This document shows positions 16,839-24,143 of a stretch of 35,213 nucleotides of DNA, one piece after another; positions within the stretch are counted from its first letter, which is position 1; each line of letters begins with the position of its first letter. Origin of the DNA: Lachnospiraceae bacterium UBA4364 (lineage in GTDB: Bacteria > Bacillota > Clostridia > Lachnospirales > Lachnospiraceae); NCBI GenBank assembly GCA_002393955.1, contig DGSK01000054.1, positions 1 to 35,213 on the forward strand. Reading direction: 5' to 3'. A model generated the notes under the pieces. That model was given only the letters and a program-made list of their open reading frames with translations, ran no database searches and was not told the DNA's origin. The position numbers were made by a program, and so were the translations under genes.

Positions 16839-18269
16839 TCAATAAAACCTCGTTTTCTGTATCTGTCCAACCAGCTCACGGTTACTGGTAGTCTTGGAGA
16901 ACATATCGATCACCTTATCAACTATCTCGTCCGGATGTGATCCGTTAACAGCACGCCGTACGGTAGTGATAGCTGTCAGTTCCTCTTCGGTAAGGAGCAG
17001 ATCCTCGCGTCTCGTGCTGGACTTCGGAATATCGATAGCAGGGAATATCCTTCTCTCGGAAAGCTTTCTGTTAAGGACTATTTCCATATTACCGGTTCCC
17101 TTGAATTCCTCATAAACCACATCATCCATCTTGCTTCCGGTCTCCACCAATGCCGTTGCAAGTATGGTAAGGCTTCCGCCTTCACGCATATTTCTTGCCG
17201 CACCGAAGAAGCGCTTGGGAGGGTGAAGAGCTGCGGGATCAAGACCGCCTGACAGGGTACGTCCGCTTGGCGGAACCACCTGGTTGTATGCTCTTGTAAG
17301 CCTGGTTATGGAATCCAGGAGAATGACAACATCCTTCTTATACTCTACAAGACGTCTTGCCCTCTCGATGACCATTTCGGCCACCCTTTTATGATGCTCG
17401 GCTGTCTCATCAAAAGTTGAATAGATAACCTCAACATCCGGTCCGCCTACGGTTTCCTTCATATCCGTAACTTCCTCAGGACGCTCATCTATGAGCAGGA
17501 TTATCATATGTATCTCAGGGTTATTTATCTTTATTGATTTTGCCACATCCTTAAGAAGTGTGGTCTTACCGGCTTTGGGCTGGGATACGATGAGACCTCT
17601 CTGGCCTTTTCCTATCGGGCTGATCAGATCCATTATCCTCATGGACACAGGTGCCCCCGGATATTCCAGCTTGATCTTTTCATTCGGGAATATAGGCGTC
17701 ATGTTCTCGAAATTATATCGGGCAGCCGTTGTATCGGGCATAAGGTCATTTACACGGCTTACATAGAGAAGCGCCTGAAATTTCTCATTCTGTGTCTTTA
17801 CTCTTGTATTACCGGATACGATATCACCGGTCTTCAGCGAGAAACGCCTGATCTGACTGGGAGCTACATAGATATCTGCGTCACCCGGCAGGTAATTGTC
17901 ACTTCTGATAAATCCGAATCCGTCCGGCATTACCTCCAGAATACCACGTACCATTACTCCGCTGTCCAGCTCCTTAAGCGCCTCCTCGGATAGTTCTTCT
18001 TTTTCATTAACCTGACGGGGAATAGGCTTAGCCTCTGGCTTTCCGCCTTCATTTTTTGCCTTGGGTGAAGCATCCTGCTTGGCACTTTCAGCTCTTGCAG
18101 CTTTTGCTTCCTCGGCTTTTTCCCTCTCATCCTCACGATCCTTTATGAGCATTGCCTCCACAAGATCAGCTTTTTTCATGGAAGCAGCTCCCTTGATCTT
18201 ACGGTTCTTTGCCATTTCCCGAAGATCGGTCAGTCCTATAGACTCATATCTTTCTCTCATATTTACCAT
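16839..18269 (-). CDS. rho: Transcription termination factor Rho
   Basis: Hexameric RNA helicase that ends transcription of untranslated RNA. The 476-residue protein begins with a Rho_N helix-extension-helix domain (about 10-45). It continues with a charged low-complexity linker (about 46-95, rich in Ala, Glu and Lys), the cold-shock-like RNA-binding domain with the RNP motif DGFGFIRSDNYL (116-127), and the ATPase core with Walker A SQPKAGKTT at 229-237. DERPEEVTDM, LLDSITRLTRAYN and RRIFPAIDI follow. GGAGG lies seven bases before the ATG at 18269. It is the first gene of a run that continues to argC. The linker between Rho_N and the RNA-binding domain is an insertion relative to the E. coli protein. 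Confidence 0.97.
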   Translation of the reverse strand: MVNMRERYESIGLTDLREMAKNRKIKGAASMKKADLVEAMLIKDREDEREKAEEAKAARAESAKQDASPKAKNEGGKPEAKPIPRQVNEKEELSEEALKELDSGVMVRGILEVMPDGFGFIRSDNYLPGDADIYVAPSQIRRFSLKTGDIVSGNTRVKTQNEKFQALLYVSRVNDLMPDTTAARYNFENMTPIFPNEKIKLEYPGAPVSMRIMDLISPIGKGQRGLIVSQPKAGKTTLLKDVAKSIKINNPEIHMIILLIDERPEEVTDMKETVGGPDVEVIYSTFDETAEHHKRVAEMVIERARRLVEYKKDVVILLDSITRLTRAYNQVVPPSGRTLSGGLDPAALHPPKRFFGAARNMREGGSLTILATALVETGSKMDDVVYEEFKGTGNMEIVLNRKLSERRIFPAIDIPKSSTRREDLLLTEEELTAITTVRRAVNGSHPDEIVDKVIDMFSKTTSNRELVGQIQKTRFY

Positions 18270-18604
18270 GTTTTACCTCCGACATGATATTATCTTCCGC
18301 ATCCTACGCCACGGTCACAGCAGCGTTCTCCGCAATTACATGTATATAAAGCTTGTCCGGTTCTTAAATAATATCTCGATATATTTTTATGTATGCAAAA
18401 GTATTCTTTGGAAAAATAATGATATGCTTTTGAAACACCACAAATGTTTTACAAACTACACTCACTTAATTCAAGATGAATGATAACATTTTTTTTCTGA
18501 TCATGCAAGGGAAGTAAAAAGAAAGTCAGTTTTATTGTCTCTATTTTTCAGCATTAATGCAAACAAGCAATGGATAAAGGAGAAAAAATTCCTGACGACA
18601 AAGC
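18270..18604. other. Gene-free AT-rich DNA upstream of rho
   Basis: About 335 bp without a supportable gene. The part near 18290-18340 (GC-richer) probably forms the rho leader. TATATA and TGTAAT elements around 18333-18350 could be -10 sequences, but no matching -35 was found. AT-rich sequence with short A/T runs continues to the terminator at 18605. Nothing else was recognised. Confidence 0.4.
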
Positions 18605-18623
18605 GCCTCCGGAACCCGGAGGC
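18605..18623 (-). terminator. Terminator hairpin of the Rpn-family gene
   Basis: Perfect inverted repeat GCCTCCGG / CCGGAGGC with a three-base loop, 50 bp behind the stop at 18673. The minus strand continues GCTTTG, a short T-tract only. The same layout is found behind the InlB-repeat gene. Confidence 0.7.
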
Positions 18624-18696
18624 ACTGCTTTATAAAACTCTTTTCAGTAATAATTCGTTAGCTTGCTAAAGATTACTTCTCCACTGCTGACAGGCC
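18624..18696. repeat. Copy A of a shared 3'-end sequence
   Basis: Aligns without gaps to 20134-20206 over 73 columns, with roughly 70% identity counted by eye. It includes a 24-base stretch with one mismatch across the stop codon. It contains the last eight codons' worth of coding sequence and the 3' UTR up to the terminator stem. Confidence 0.85.
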
Positions 18697-19638
18697 GGCT
18701 TCAGCTAAAGCCTTACGAAGTCTGGCATTTTCATCACTGAGAGACTGGTTTTCTTCTGTAAGAGTTTTATTACCTTCCATCAGAACTTTATTATCTTCCT
18801 TCAGCGCATCAATCTGGGGTTGCAGCTCTTTTATAGTGTCATTGCGTCCCTCGGCTATTCCCTCAGCCTTTGCATCCCGACGGATCATTTTCTCCCTTGT
18901 CTCAAATGTGAAATCAAGTCTTGTCACTTTTTCCACCTCATCCCTTCTGGTGATAAAGAAATCCTTCAGGATATCTTCGTTTATACATTCGTCTACGGCG
19001 TTTTTTATTGCATCCGCTAACTCATTATTCGCAAGATTATTTCTGACCCTGTCTACAAAATACGAATATCCGTACAGTACTCCGGAGTTTTCCTTCAGTT
19101 CAGAATTGAAACCCGGATTTATATTGTATGCGGTGCAGACCACTTCCATATTCGGCTCATCGGTCTTGTGGCAGAATGAATCCGAAAGCCTCATCACTTC
19201 CTTCTCCGGACGGCTCCCGGTGCCATTGTAGAAAACCACAAAATGAGGAGTAGGCAGTGCTATGCGCCTGTGTCCGTACAAATCCTCTTTTACATATTTT
19301 ACATCATTTTCTATGTCATTTACATAGTAAATCAGGCATCTGAGGGGCATATTCGGGTTGAAAGATGCCTGGTGCTCGTAGTAATTGATATGCCTGTCGA
19401 TGAGGAAAGAAGCATCGTTCCGAATGGACAATGATATGCCATGGTCTGTGGTTATTATCTCCACGGCATCAGGATCCGTGTAGCTGGAATGATTGAGGGC
19501 ATTGTAGACATCCAATGCATTTCTCCTGTCCTCAAGCAGCATTGAGAATACGTCGCTTTTGTACTCACGGTTTCCTTTTCTCCCAAATTTTCTTCCGGGT
19601 CTTCTGCCCCGCTTCCTACCGGTTCTTTTCTTTGACAT
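18673..19638 (-). CDS. Rpn family recombination-promoting nuclease / putative transposase (PD-(D/E)XK)
   Basis: Protein of 321 residues resembling the Rpn/YhgA and PDDEXK_2 proteins common in Lachnospiraceae. It opens with a very basic segment (1-24, many Arg, Lys, Gly). The nuclease-like core runs from about residue 26 (YKSDVFSMLLEDRRNALDVYN) through EIITTDHGISLSIRNDASFLID, EHQASFNPNMPLRCLIYYV and PTPHFVVFYNGTG. It ends with a DAKAEGIAEGRNDTIKEL segment and a coiled coil (about 265-305). In the place of a catalytic Asp-(x)n-Glu-x-Lys the residues are not clearly conserved (EHQAS is present), so activity is uncertain. GGAGG lies five bases before the ATG. It is a single gene with its own terminator, and no terminal inverted repeats mark it as an insertion sequence. 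Rpn proteins have been linked to RecA-independent recombination and, recently, to phage defence. Confidence 0.8.
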   Translation of the reverse strand: MSKKRTGRKRGRRPGRKFGRKGNREYKSDVFSMLLEDRRNALDVYNALNHSSYTDPDAVEIITTDHGISLSIRNDASFLIDRHINYYEHQASFNPNMPLRCLIYYVNDIENDVKYVKEDLYGHRRIALPTPHFVVFYNGTGSRPEKEVMRLSDSFCHKTDEPNMEVVCTAYNINPGFNSELKENSGVLYGYSYFVDRVRNNLANNELADAIKNAVDECINEDILKDFFITRRDEVEKVTRLDFTFETREKMIRRDAKAEGIAEGRNDTIKELQPQIDALKEDNKVLMEGNKTLTEENQSLSDENARLRKALAEAGLSAVEK

Positions 19639-19651
19639 TTACGCCTCCTTC

Positions 19652-19673
19652 TGCAGGAGCCGACACTCCTGCA
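19652..19673 (-). promoter_or_regulatory. Hairpin abutting the ribosome site of the Rpn-family gene
   Basis: TGCAGGAG (19652-19659) and CTCCTGCA (19666-19673) form a perfect eight-pair stem with a six-base loop. In the minus-strand mRNA it ends one base before the AAGGAGG of the 18673-19638 gene. It could tune ribosome access or protect the 5' end. Confidence 0.6.
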
Positions 19674-19679
19674 CTTTGT

Positions 19680-20104
19680 TGTCTGTGTGCAGGAAATGCG
19701 GAAAATGCGTAAACACAAGAAGCATAAAGCATTGAAGAATAAGGTCAAGACATTTCCGTATCCCATGCACGGTTAACGTTTAAATCAGGAAAAACTCTGA
19801 ATGGATGGATACTGTACTCCAAGAACGGGTACACCATTTTCATCCTGTGCCGGGATTCCGGCCTGAGATCCTGTGATGAACTGTTCAAAAAGAAATTTAC
19901 AGATTTGCCGAAGTATTTCTGCTGCAAAAGAGAAAAATCACAGGTGCAACGGGCTACGTCAAGATTTTTTGATGAAGCAGAATGGCTAAAAGACGAAGCA
20001 AAATGTAAGATTACTTTGTAACAGCTCCTAAATATGGTCTGAATTCTACCACGGCTGAAAAACAATTTCAACTGCAGTGCAGCAATGCTTTATGCTTTAT
20101 GTGC
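19680..20104. other. Gene-free stretch with a possible decayed reading frame
   Basis: About 425 bp without a supportable intact gene. On the plus strand a 75-codon open stretch (about 19769-20022) reads like protein (for example NGWILYSKNGYTIFILC and LFKKKFTDLPKYFCC). It has no start codon or ribosome site and is preceded by stop codons. A short basic frame with ATG (about 19697-19775) lies just upstream in another frame. This could be the remains of a small gene with a frameshift. The family is not recognised and the call is weak. Confidence 0.3.
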
Positions 20105-20133
20105 AAAACGCCCCCAGGACCTAACCTGAGGGC
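20105..20133 (-). terminator. Intrinsic terminator of the InlB-repeat protein gene
   Basis: On the minus strand GCCCTCAGG (20133-20125) and CCTGGGGGC (20118-20110) form nine pairs with one wobble around a six-base loop, followed by GTTTTG. It sits 50 bp behind the stop, exactly as in the Rpn-family gene. Confidence 0.75.
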
Positions 20134-20206
20134 ACCGCTTTATAAATTCTTTCTCAGAAATGAGCAGGTATCCTTCTAAAGATCACTTCTCCACTGCTGT
20201 CAAACC
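20134..20206. repeat. Copy B of a shared 3'-end sequence
   Basis: Partner of 18624-18696. The two genes end GLTAVEK-stop (this copy, TGA) and GLSAVEK-stop (copy A, TAA), and the similarity continues through the 3' UTR. Confidence 0.85.
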
Positions 20207-22075
20207 GTAAGTATTTCCCAGTGTCGTGAAACTGAAGAACCTGTCCCCAGAAGCAAGGATGCCTGTAAGGGCAGGATCACCGCCGGGAATAGTAAGCACA
20301 TAGTCTGTGCCATCTTTTGCAAATTTTATGGAAAGAGTCACACCGGGCTTTTCTGCAAGTGCCTCAAGCACGCCACGGCGTACACTTACCCAGCGCTTTG
20401 TCTCAATGCTCACTGTTGTGCCTGCCTCTGCTGCCTTTATATTTTTCTCCAGCGTGTCATTGAAAACAGGGTATGCGGACAGGGTAACTGTCTCCCTTGC
20501 GTCTGCATTGTCATGGTCATTCCAGTCATAGATGCCGCACTGCGTGCATCTCCACTCTGCAAACCCATCCACCTCAGTAGTAGGAGCCTGCATAACGCAG
20601 TATGCAAACTTGTGGCCTTTCTCGCAGATATGATGGTCATGCTCATGTGAACCGCTGCCACCATCTGCTACATCATAGTAAGCTATTACATATGTCGAAA
20701 AGCGCCCTGCTGTAACAGGAATACGTCTGGTCGAGGATCGCCCTACTTCAATAGGAACTCCGTTATGAATCTGAAATACTATAAAGTGCCTGGTAAAGCC
20801 TGCGGGCGCAAGCAGGTAGTCAGGTGCTATCATATATACTGTTAAAGACCGTCCACCAAGATCTGTCACCTGCAGTCTGTTTCCTCCGCCTACAAGGAAG
20901 AGGCTCAGATCAGTGTACAATCCTATATGGATATTTTCACCCAGTGACGCAACATAATCTTCAGCTACTGCCTTCTCTTCTGCGGGTACTGTTTCGTCTA
21001 TATTTGAAACCTCAAGCTTAAGGGCAAGGTCATCTGCACCTGCACCTGCAAAACCTTCTTCTGCAGCAATTTCAACAATGTCATCAGAGCTGAGACCTCC
21101 TGCCTCACATGCAGGTGCGCCGTCGGCAGGTTCAACGATGAGCGTGCCGCTATTGTCATTTTCTTCCCACACAGCATACAAAGTGGTGTCGGTATCCGGC
21201 ATATTAAGTGTAGCTCCATCTGCATAAACAGCAGTCACACCCGCACTATCAGTGTCCCAGCCCCGGAATGTAAAATTGTCTTTGGTATATTCGTTCCTGT
21301 TCAGGGTTACCGATTCGCCCGGTATATCTACCGTCGGATCCATCTCGCCTGTTCCGCCATTGGCGTCATAGATAATCTGACTCGTTCCGGCCTGACCAGC
21401 GGACAACTCAGCACTTCTCGTGACCGTTGCGCCTGCCGGAATCTCTACTGTCCACGACCAGGCGATTCCGCTGTCCTGAGTATAAGTAGCCGTATCTGTC
21501 CGATTTACAAAAACATTATCATCAGCTTCTCCATAATTTCCATACCACCTCGTTGTGAAATTGCCATTACCGGGAATAAGTTGAAATTCCAGAGAGCCGT
21601 CTTTCGAAGTCATCCTGATCCCACTATCCGTAAATGAACATGGTGCCTCATCATCGTCACCAATCTGAGTATCCGCCCATGATCCGATTTTTACAGTCTT
21701 GGCCTCACCTGAAGTATTGACCAGGGTATAAGTAACCAGGACTGCCTTACCACGCACTCTAGCCTCAATGCTCGACTTCACACCTTCCGATGTATATTCT
21801 TTTCCGTAAGCAAAATCGTCAAAATTTATACTCGCACTATTCCCAACCTGCATGACGGTCGTATAGCCCCCGTCGCTGAATGTTGTTGATATCGTGCCGT
21901 TTCCATTTTTACCATACACATCAAATCCGTTTGCAGATTTTCTGTAACCAACATATGCGTTTCCTCCCGACTGTGGTACATCAGCCTTCGCCTTCATGCT
22001 TATCCCCGGCATCATTCCCAGCACCATCACGAGGCTGAGCAAAAGTCCCAACAACCTGTTCTTCTTTTTTTTCAT
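20183..22075 (-). CDS. Secreted InlB B-repeat (Listeria-Bacteroides repeat) domain protein
   Basis: Exported 630-residue surface-type protein. Residues 1-32 are a signal peptide (basic start, long hydrophobic core, cleavage near KAKA-D). A beta-rich domain follows (about 36-230). One InlB B-repeat/Flg_new unit lies at about 234-304 (IIYDANGGTGEMDP ... FRGWDTDSAG ... TTLYAVWEE). Then comes an acidic linker domain. A His/Cys segment (about 478-515: HDHHICEKGHKFAYC and WRCTQCG) may bind metal. The end is a beta domain (RRGVLEALAEKPGVTLSIKF). No LPXTG motif, SLH domain or membrane anchor is seen, so it is probably released or held by other means. AAAGGAG precedes the ATG. It is preceded by a long leader with pentamer repeats and a branched palindrome. 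The ligand is unknown. Confidence 0.85.
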   Translation of the reverse strand: MKKKKNRLLGLLLSLVMVLGMMPGISMKAKADVPQSGGNAYVGYRKSANGFDVYGKNGNGTISTTFSDGGYTTVMQVGNSASINFDDFAYGKEYTSEGVKSSIEARVRGKAVLVTYTLVNTSGEAKTVKIGSWADTQIGDDDEAPCSFTDSGIRMTSKDGSLEFQLIPGNGNFTTRWYGNYGEADDNVFVNRTDTATYTQDSGIAWSWTVEIPAGATVTRSAELSAGQAGTSQIIYDANGGTGEMDPTVDIPGESVTLNRNEYTKDNFTFRGWDTDSAGVTAVYADGATLNMPDTDTTLYAVWEENDNSGTLIVEPADGAPACEAGGLSSDDIVEIAAEEGFAGAGADDLALKLEVSNIDETVPAEEKAVAEDYVASLGENIHIGLYTDLSLFLVGGGNRLQVTDLGGRSLTVYMIAPDYLLAPAGFTRHFIVFQIHNGVPIEVGRSSTRRIPVTAGRFSTYVIAYYDVADGGSGSHEHDHHICEKGHKFAYCVMQAPTTEVDGFAEWRCTQCGIYDWNDHDNADARETVTLSAYPVFNDTLEKNIKAAEAGTTVSIETKRWVSVRRGVLEALAEKPGVTLSIKFAKDGTDYVLTIPGGDPALTGILASGDRFFSFTTLGNTYGLTAVEK

Positions 22076-22144
22076 ATTTTTCTCCTTTACTTCTTGTTAT
22101 TCCACGGCTGTTATGGCCGCCGCATTACCATGATTCACTTTTCC

Positions 22145-22270
22145 GAAGCGCCATCTCGTGAGCTTCGCTCACTCGATGATGCGGCATTCGCCGCATCTGC
22201 GGACAAGCTGTAATCCGGACGGCTGTGAGCAAGCTCCCGCCGTCCGCCTTCCATCTTGTCCTGGCGCTTC
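22145..22270. repeat. 126-bp nested palindrome able to form a cloverleaf-like structure
   Basis: The outer arms GAAGCGCCA (22145-22153) and TGGCGCTTC (22262-22270) are perfectly complementary. Inside lie: CATC-tc-GTGAGC / GCTCAC-tc-GATG (22152-22178, three-base loop); GATGCGGC / GCCGCATC (22178-22197, four-base loop); and GGACAAG (22201-22207) with CTTGTCC (22255-22261). The last pair encloses CGGACGGC / GCCGTCCG (22216-22246), which itself contains GAGC / GCTC. The whole element lies 70 bp upstream of the InlB-repeat gene, so as RNA it would be in that gene's leader. No protein-coding explanation fits. Confidence 0.85.
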
Positions 22271-22280
22271 TCATTGCTAA

Positions 22281-22641
<361 letters not shown>

Positions 22642-22776
22642 CGGATTTTTCAGAAATTTTCCCGAAACACGGAAACCTTTTGTTAGTCTTTCTCTGTAGG
22701 AAGCTCGCGTTCATATCCGGCGATATAAAACGGAATATATGCAAGTAGAAAATTAAAGCCTGAGTCACAAGACATA

Positions 22777-22805
22777 TGGCTAATATCCGGAGCTTATGTT
22801 ATAAT
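22777..22805 (+). promoter_or_regulatory. Promoter of the RNase P RNA gene
   Basis: TGTTATAAT (22797-22805) is a perfect extended -10. The -35 position, 17 bp upstream, reads TGGCTA (22777-22782). The expected start coincides with the first base of RNase P RNA. Confidence 0.75.
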
Positions 22806-22813
22806 CCTTTATC

Positions 22814-23164
22814 GAGCGGAGCGGATGATCGCACGCAGATGCGTGAGGAAAGTCCGGGCTTCACAGGGCAGGATGCCGGATAACGTCCGGCGGAGGCGAC
22901 TCCCGGGAAAGTGCAACAGAAAACAAACAGCCTTCCGGCATTGCCGGAGGGTAAAGGTGAAAAGGCAGTGTAAGAGACTACCGGTCTTGTGGTAACACAG
23001 GACGCATTGTAAACCCCATCCGAAGCAAGACCAAACAGGAGACCATGGACCTGCCCGGTCCGTCTCCAGGTGGGTCGCTTGAGCTGTATGGCAACATACA
23101 GTCGAGATAGATGATCATCCCGGCACTTAGGTGCTATGACAGAACCCGGCTTACAGCTCCACTC
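22814..23164 (+). ncRNA. rnpB: RNase P RNA, bacterial type A
   Basis: Catalytic RNA that removes 5' leaders from pre-tRNAs. About 351 nt. The 5' GAGCGGAGC and 3' GCTCCACTC pair as helix P1. Universally conserved blocks are present: GAGGAAAGTCCGGGC (22845-22859) with CACAGGGCAGGATGCCGG behind it, the GGGAAAGTGCAACAGAAA region, and the 3' block ACAGAACCCGGCTTAC. A run of seven T residues follows the 3' end at once and probably ends transcription before the convergent GH25 gene. The exact ends are inferred from P1 and the promoter, so they may be off by a few bases. Confidence 0.97.
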
Positions 23165-23187
23165 TTTTTTTATTTCTAACAGACCTG

Positions 23188-23898
23188 TCATTTTGACAGT
23201 TCCAGATCAGAAATCTCCCCTCTCAGGACATTGACGTCTGTATATTTCTCCTGTCCCCACATTCCGTCCAATACCAGCCGGTCACTATACTGCCAGATCG
23301 TCCAATCCTGTACCGGAGCCAGATATACATTCCTTATCCAAAGAGGATAATCCTCATATCCGTTCTTCAGGTATTCATTGTAAAAAGACTGCGTGGAATA
23401 GATCACCGGTTTCCTGCCATAATACTCTTCCAAATACTCCAGCATATCCGTCAGTTCTTTATTGACGGAGGCTTTGTCCGGATGCTGCTGACTGCCATAA
23501 TACTCAACATCTACAGCCGGTATCAAGTTCCCCTCAAGATTTCCTACAGTTTCAATATAGTTCTCAGCCTGTGATATTCCGGGACTTTCAAAACTGAAGA
23601 AATGATAAAAACCTATATGTATTCCTGTTTTTTCAGCATTACTTCTATTCGACTCATAGCATTCATCTACATGCGAACTTCCTTCAGTAGCCTTGATATA
23701 AACAAACTCTACGCCCTGCTTTTCAATGCTCTCCCAGTCAATATCACCCTGATAATGTGAGACATCTATTCCGCGATGGCTGTATTCCCGCGCAATAACC
23801 ATGTTGGGTACCTGAAAATAAAACAGTGCCGCAATTATGCAAAACAAAATAAATACCAGTAAGACTGTCACTGCAGCTATCTTCTTTTTGTCACTCAT
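23188..23898 (-). CDS. Membrane-anchored glycoside hydrolase family 25 lysozyme
   Basis: Muramidase that cuts the beta-1,4 bond between MurNAc and GlcNAc. It has 236 residues: a short basic start, one membrane helix (about 7-28) acting as anchor without a clear cleavage site, then a complete GH25 barrel (about 40-236). The barrel shows GIDVSHYQGDIDW with the first catalytic-site Asp, VYIKATEGSS, GFYHFFSF, IPAVDVEYYG with the Asp-x-Glu pair, PVIYSTQSFYNEY, PLWIRNVY, WTIWQYSD and the closing DVNVLRG. GAGG lies seven bases before the ATG. It converges on rnpB and is divergent from rarA. The anchor and lack of phage genes nearby point to a cell-wall remodelling enzyme rather than an endolysin. 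Just over its stop lies CTGTCA-TTT-TGACAG-like dyad symmetry (23185-23199). Confidence 0.93.
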   Translation of the reverse strand: MSDKKKIAAVTVLLVFILFCIIAALFYFQVPNMVIAREYSHRGIDVSHYQGDIDWESIEKQGVEFVYIKATEGSSHVDECYESNRSNAEKTGIHIGFYHFFSFESPGISQAENYIETVGNLEGNLIPAVDVEYYGSQQHPDKASVNKELTDMLEYLEEYYGRKPVIYSTQSFYNEYLKNGYEDYPLWIRNVYLAPVQDWTIWQYSDRLVLDGMWGQEKYTDVNVLRGEISDLELSK

Positions 23899-23933
23899 CC
23901 CATATCCTCAAAGTCAATTTTATTAGTTTTTTC

Positions 23934-23942
23934 ATTATAACA
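23934..23942 (-). promoter_or_regulatory. Extended -10 promoter for the GH25 lysozyme
   Basis: Minus strand TGTTATAAT (23942 to 23934), identical to the rnpB -10 region. No good -35 at 16-18 bp. It is about 36 bp before the start codon. Confidence 0.6.
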
Positions 23943-24023
23943 CCTAAGTCTCATCCTGAATCATTTTGTACTGAAACAGACATTAACGATTAACCTGTCA
24001 TTGCTTCCCTGCCAAACTACGGA

Positions 24024-24052
24024 TGGCTAATTCTGTATGAATATGCTATAAT
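24024..24052 (+). promoter_or_regulatory. Promoter of rarA
   Basis: TGCTATAAT (24044-24052) is a perfect extended -10, and 17 bp upstream the -35 position reads TGGCTA (24024-24029), the same hexamer as at rnpB. The flanking ATGGCTAAT is shared as well. Confidence 0.7.
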
Positions 24053-24078
24053 TTTGTGTAGTTGAAGCCGATAAATAC

Positions 24079-24123
24079 ATGCGGATTTGCCGCATCAGTA
24101 AAGTACAGCAGAAAACACTGTAC
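24079..24123 (+). promoter_or_regulatory. Two hairpins in the rarA leader
   Basis: ATGCGG / CCGCAT (24079-24095, five-base loop) and GTACAG / CTGTAC (24103-24123, nine-base loop) lie between the promoter and the start codon. The first resembles the GATGCGGC / GCCGCATC arm of the cloverleaf at 22178-22197. No regulator can be assigned. Confidence 0.5.
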
Positions 24124-24143
24124 ATAAAAAATACAGTCGAGAT

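Noticed and set aside
18673..19638. Active insertion sequence
   Set aside because: The Rpn-family gene has no recognisable terminal inverted repeats or target duplication; it is a stand-alone gene.
19745..20071. 108-codon minus-strand frame
   Set aside because: Low-complexity Ser/Phe-rich product, no ribosome site, and overlaps terminator-proximal DNA; not supportable as a gene.
22799..23191. 130-codon minus-strand frame across the RNase P RNA
   Set aside because: It lies antisense over a certain structural RNA; such frames are a common annotation artefact.
23188..23898. Phage endolysin / prophage remnant
   Set aside because: The GH25 enzyme has a membrane anchor, its own promoter and housekeeping neighbours; no holin or other phage gene is present.
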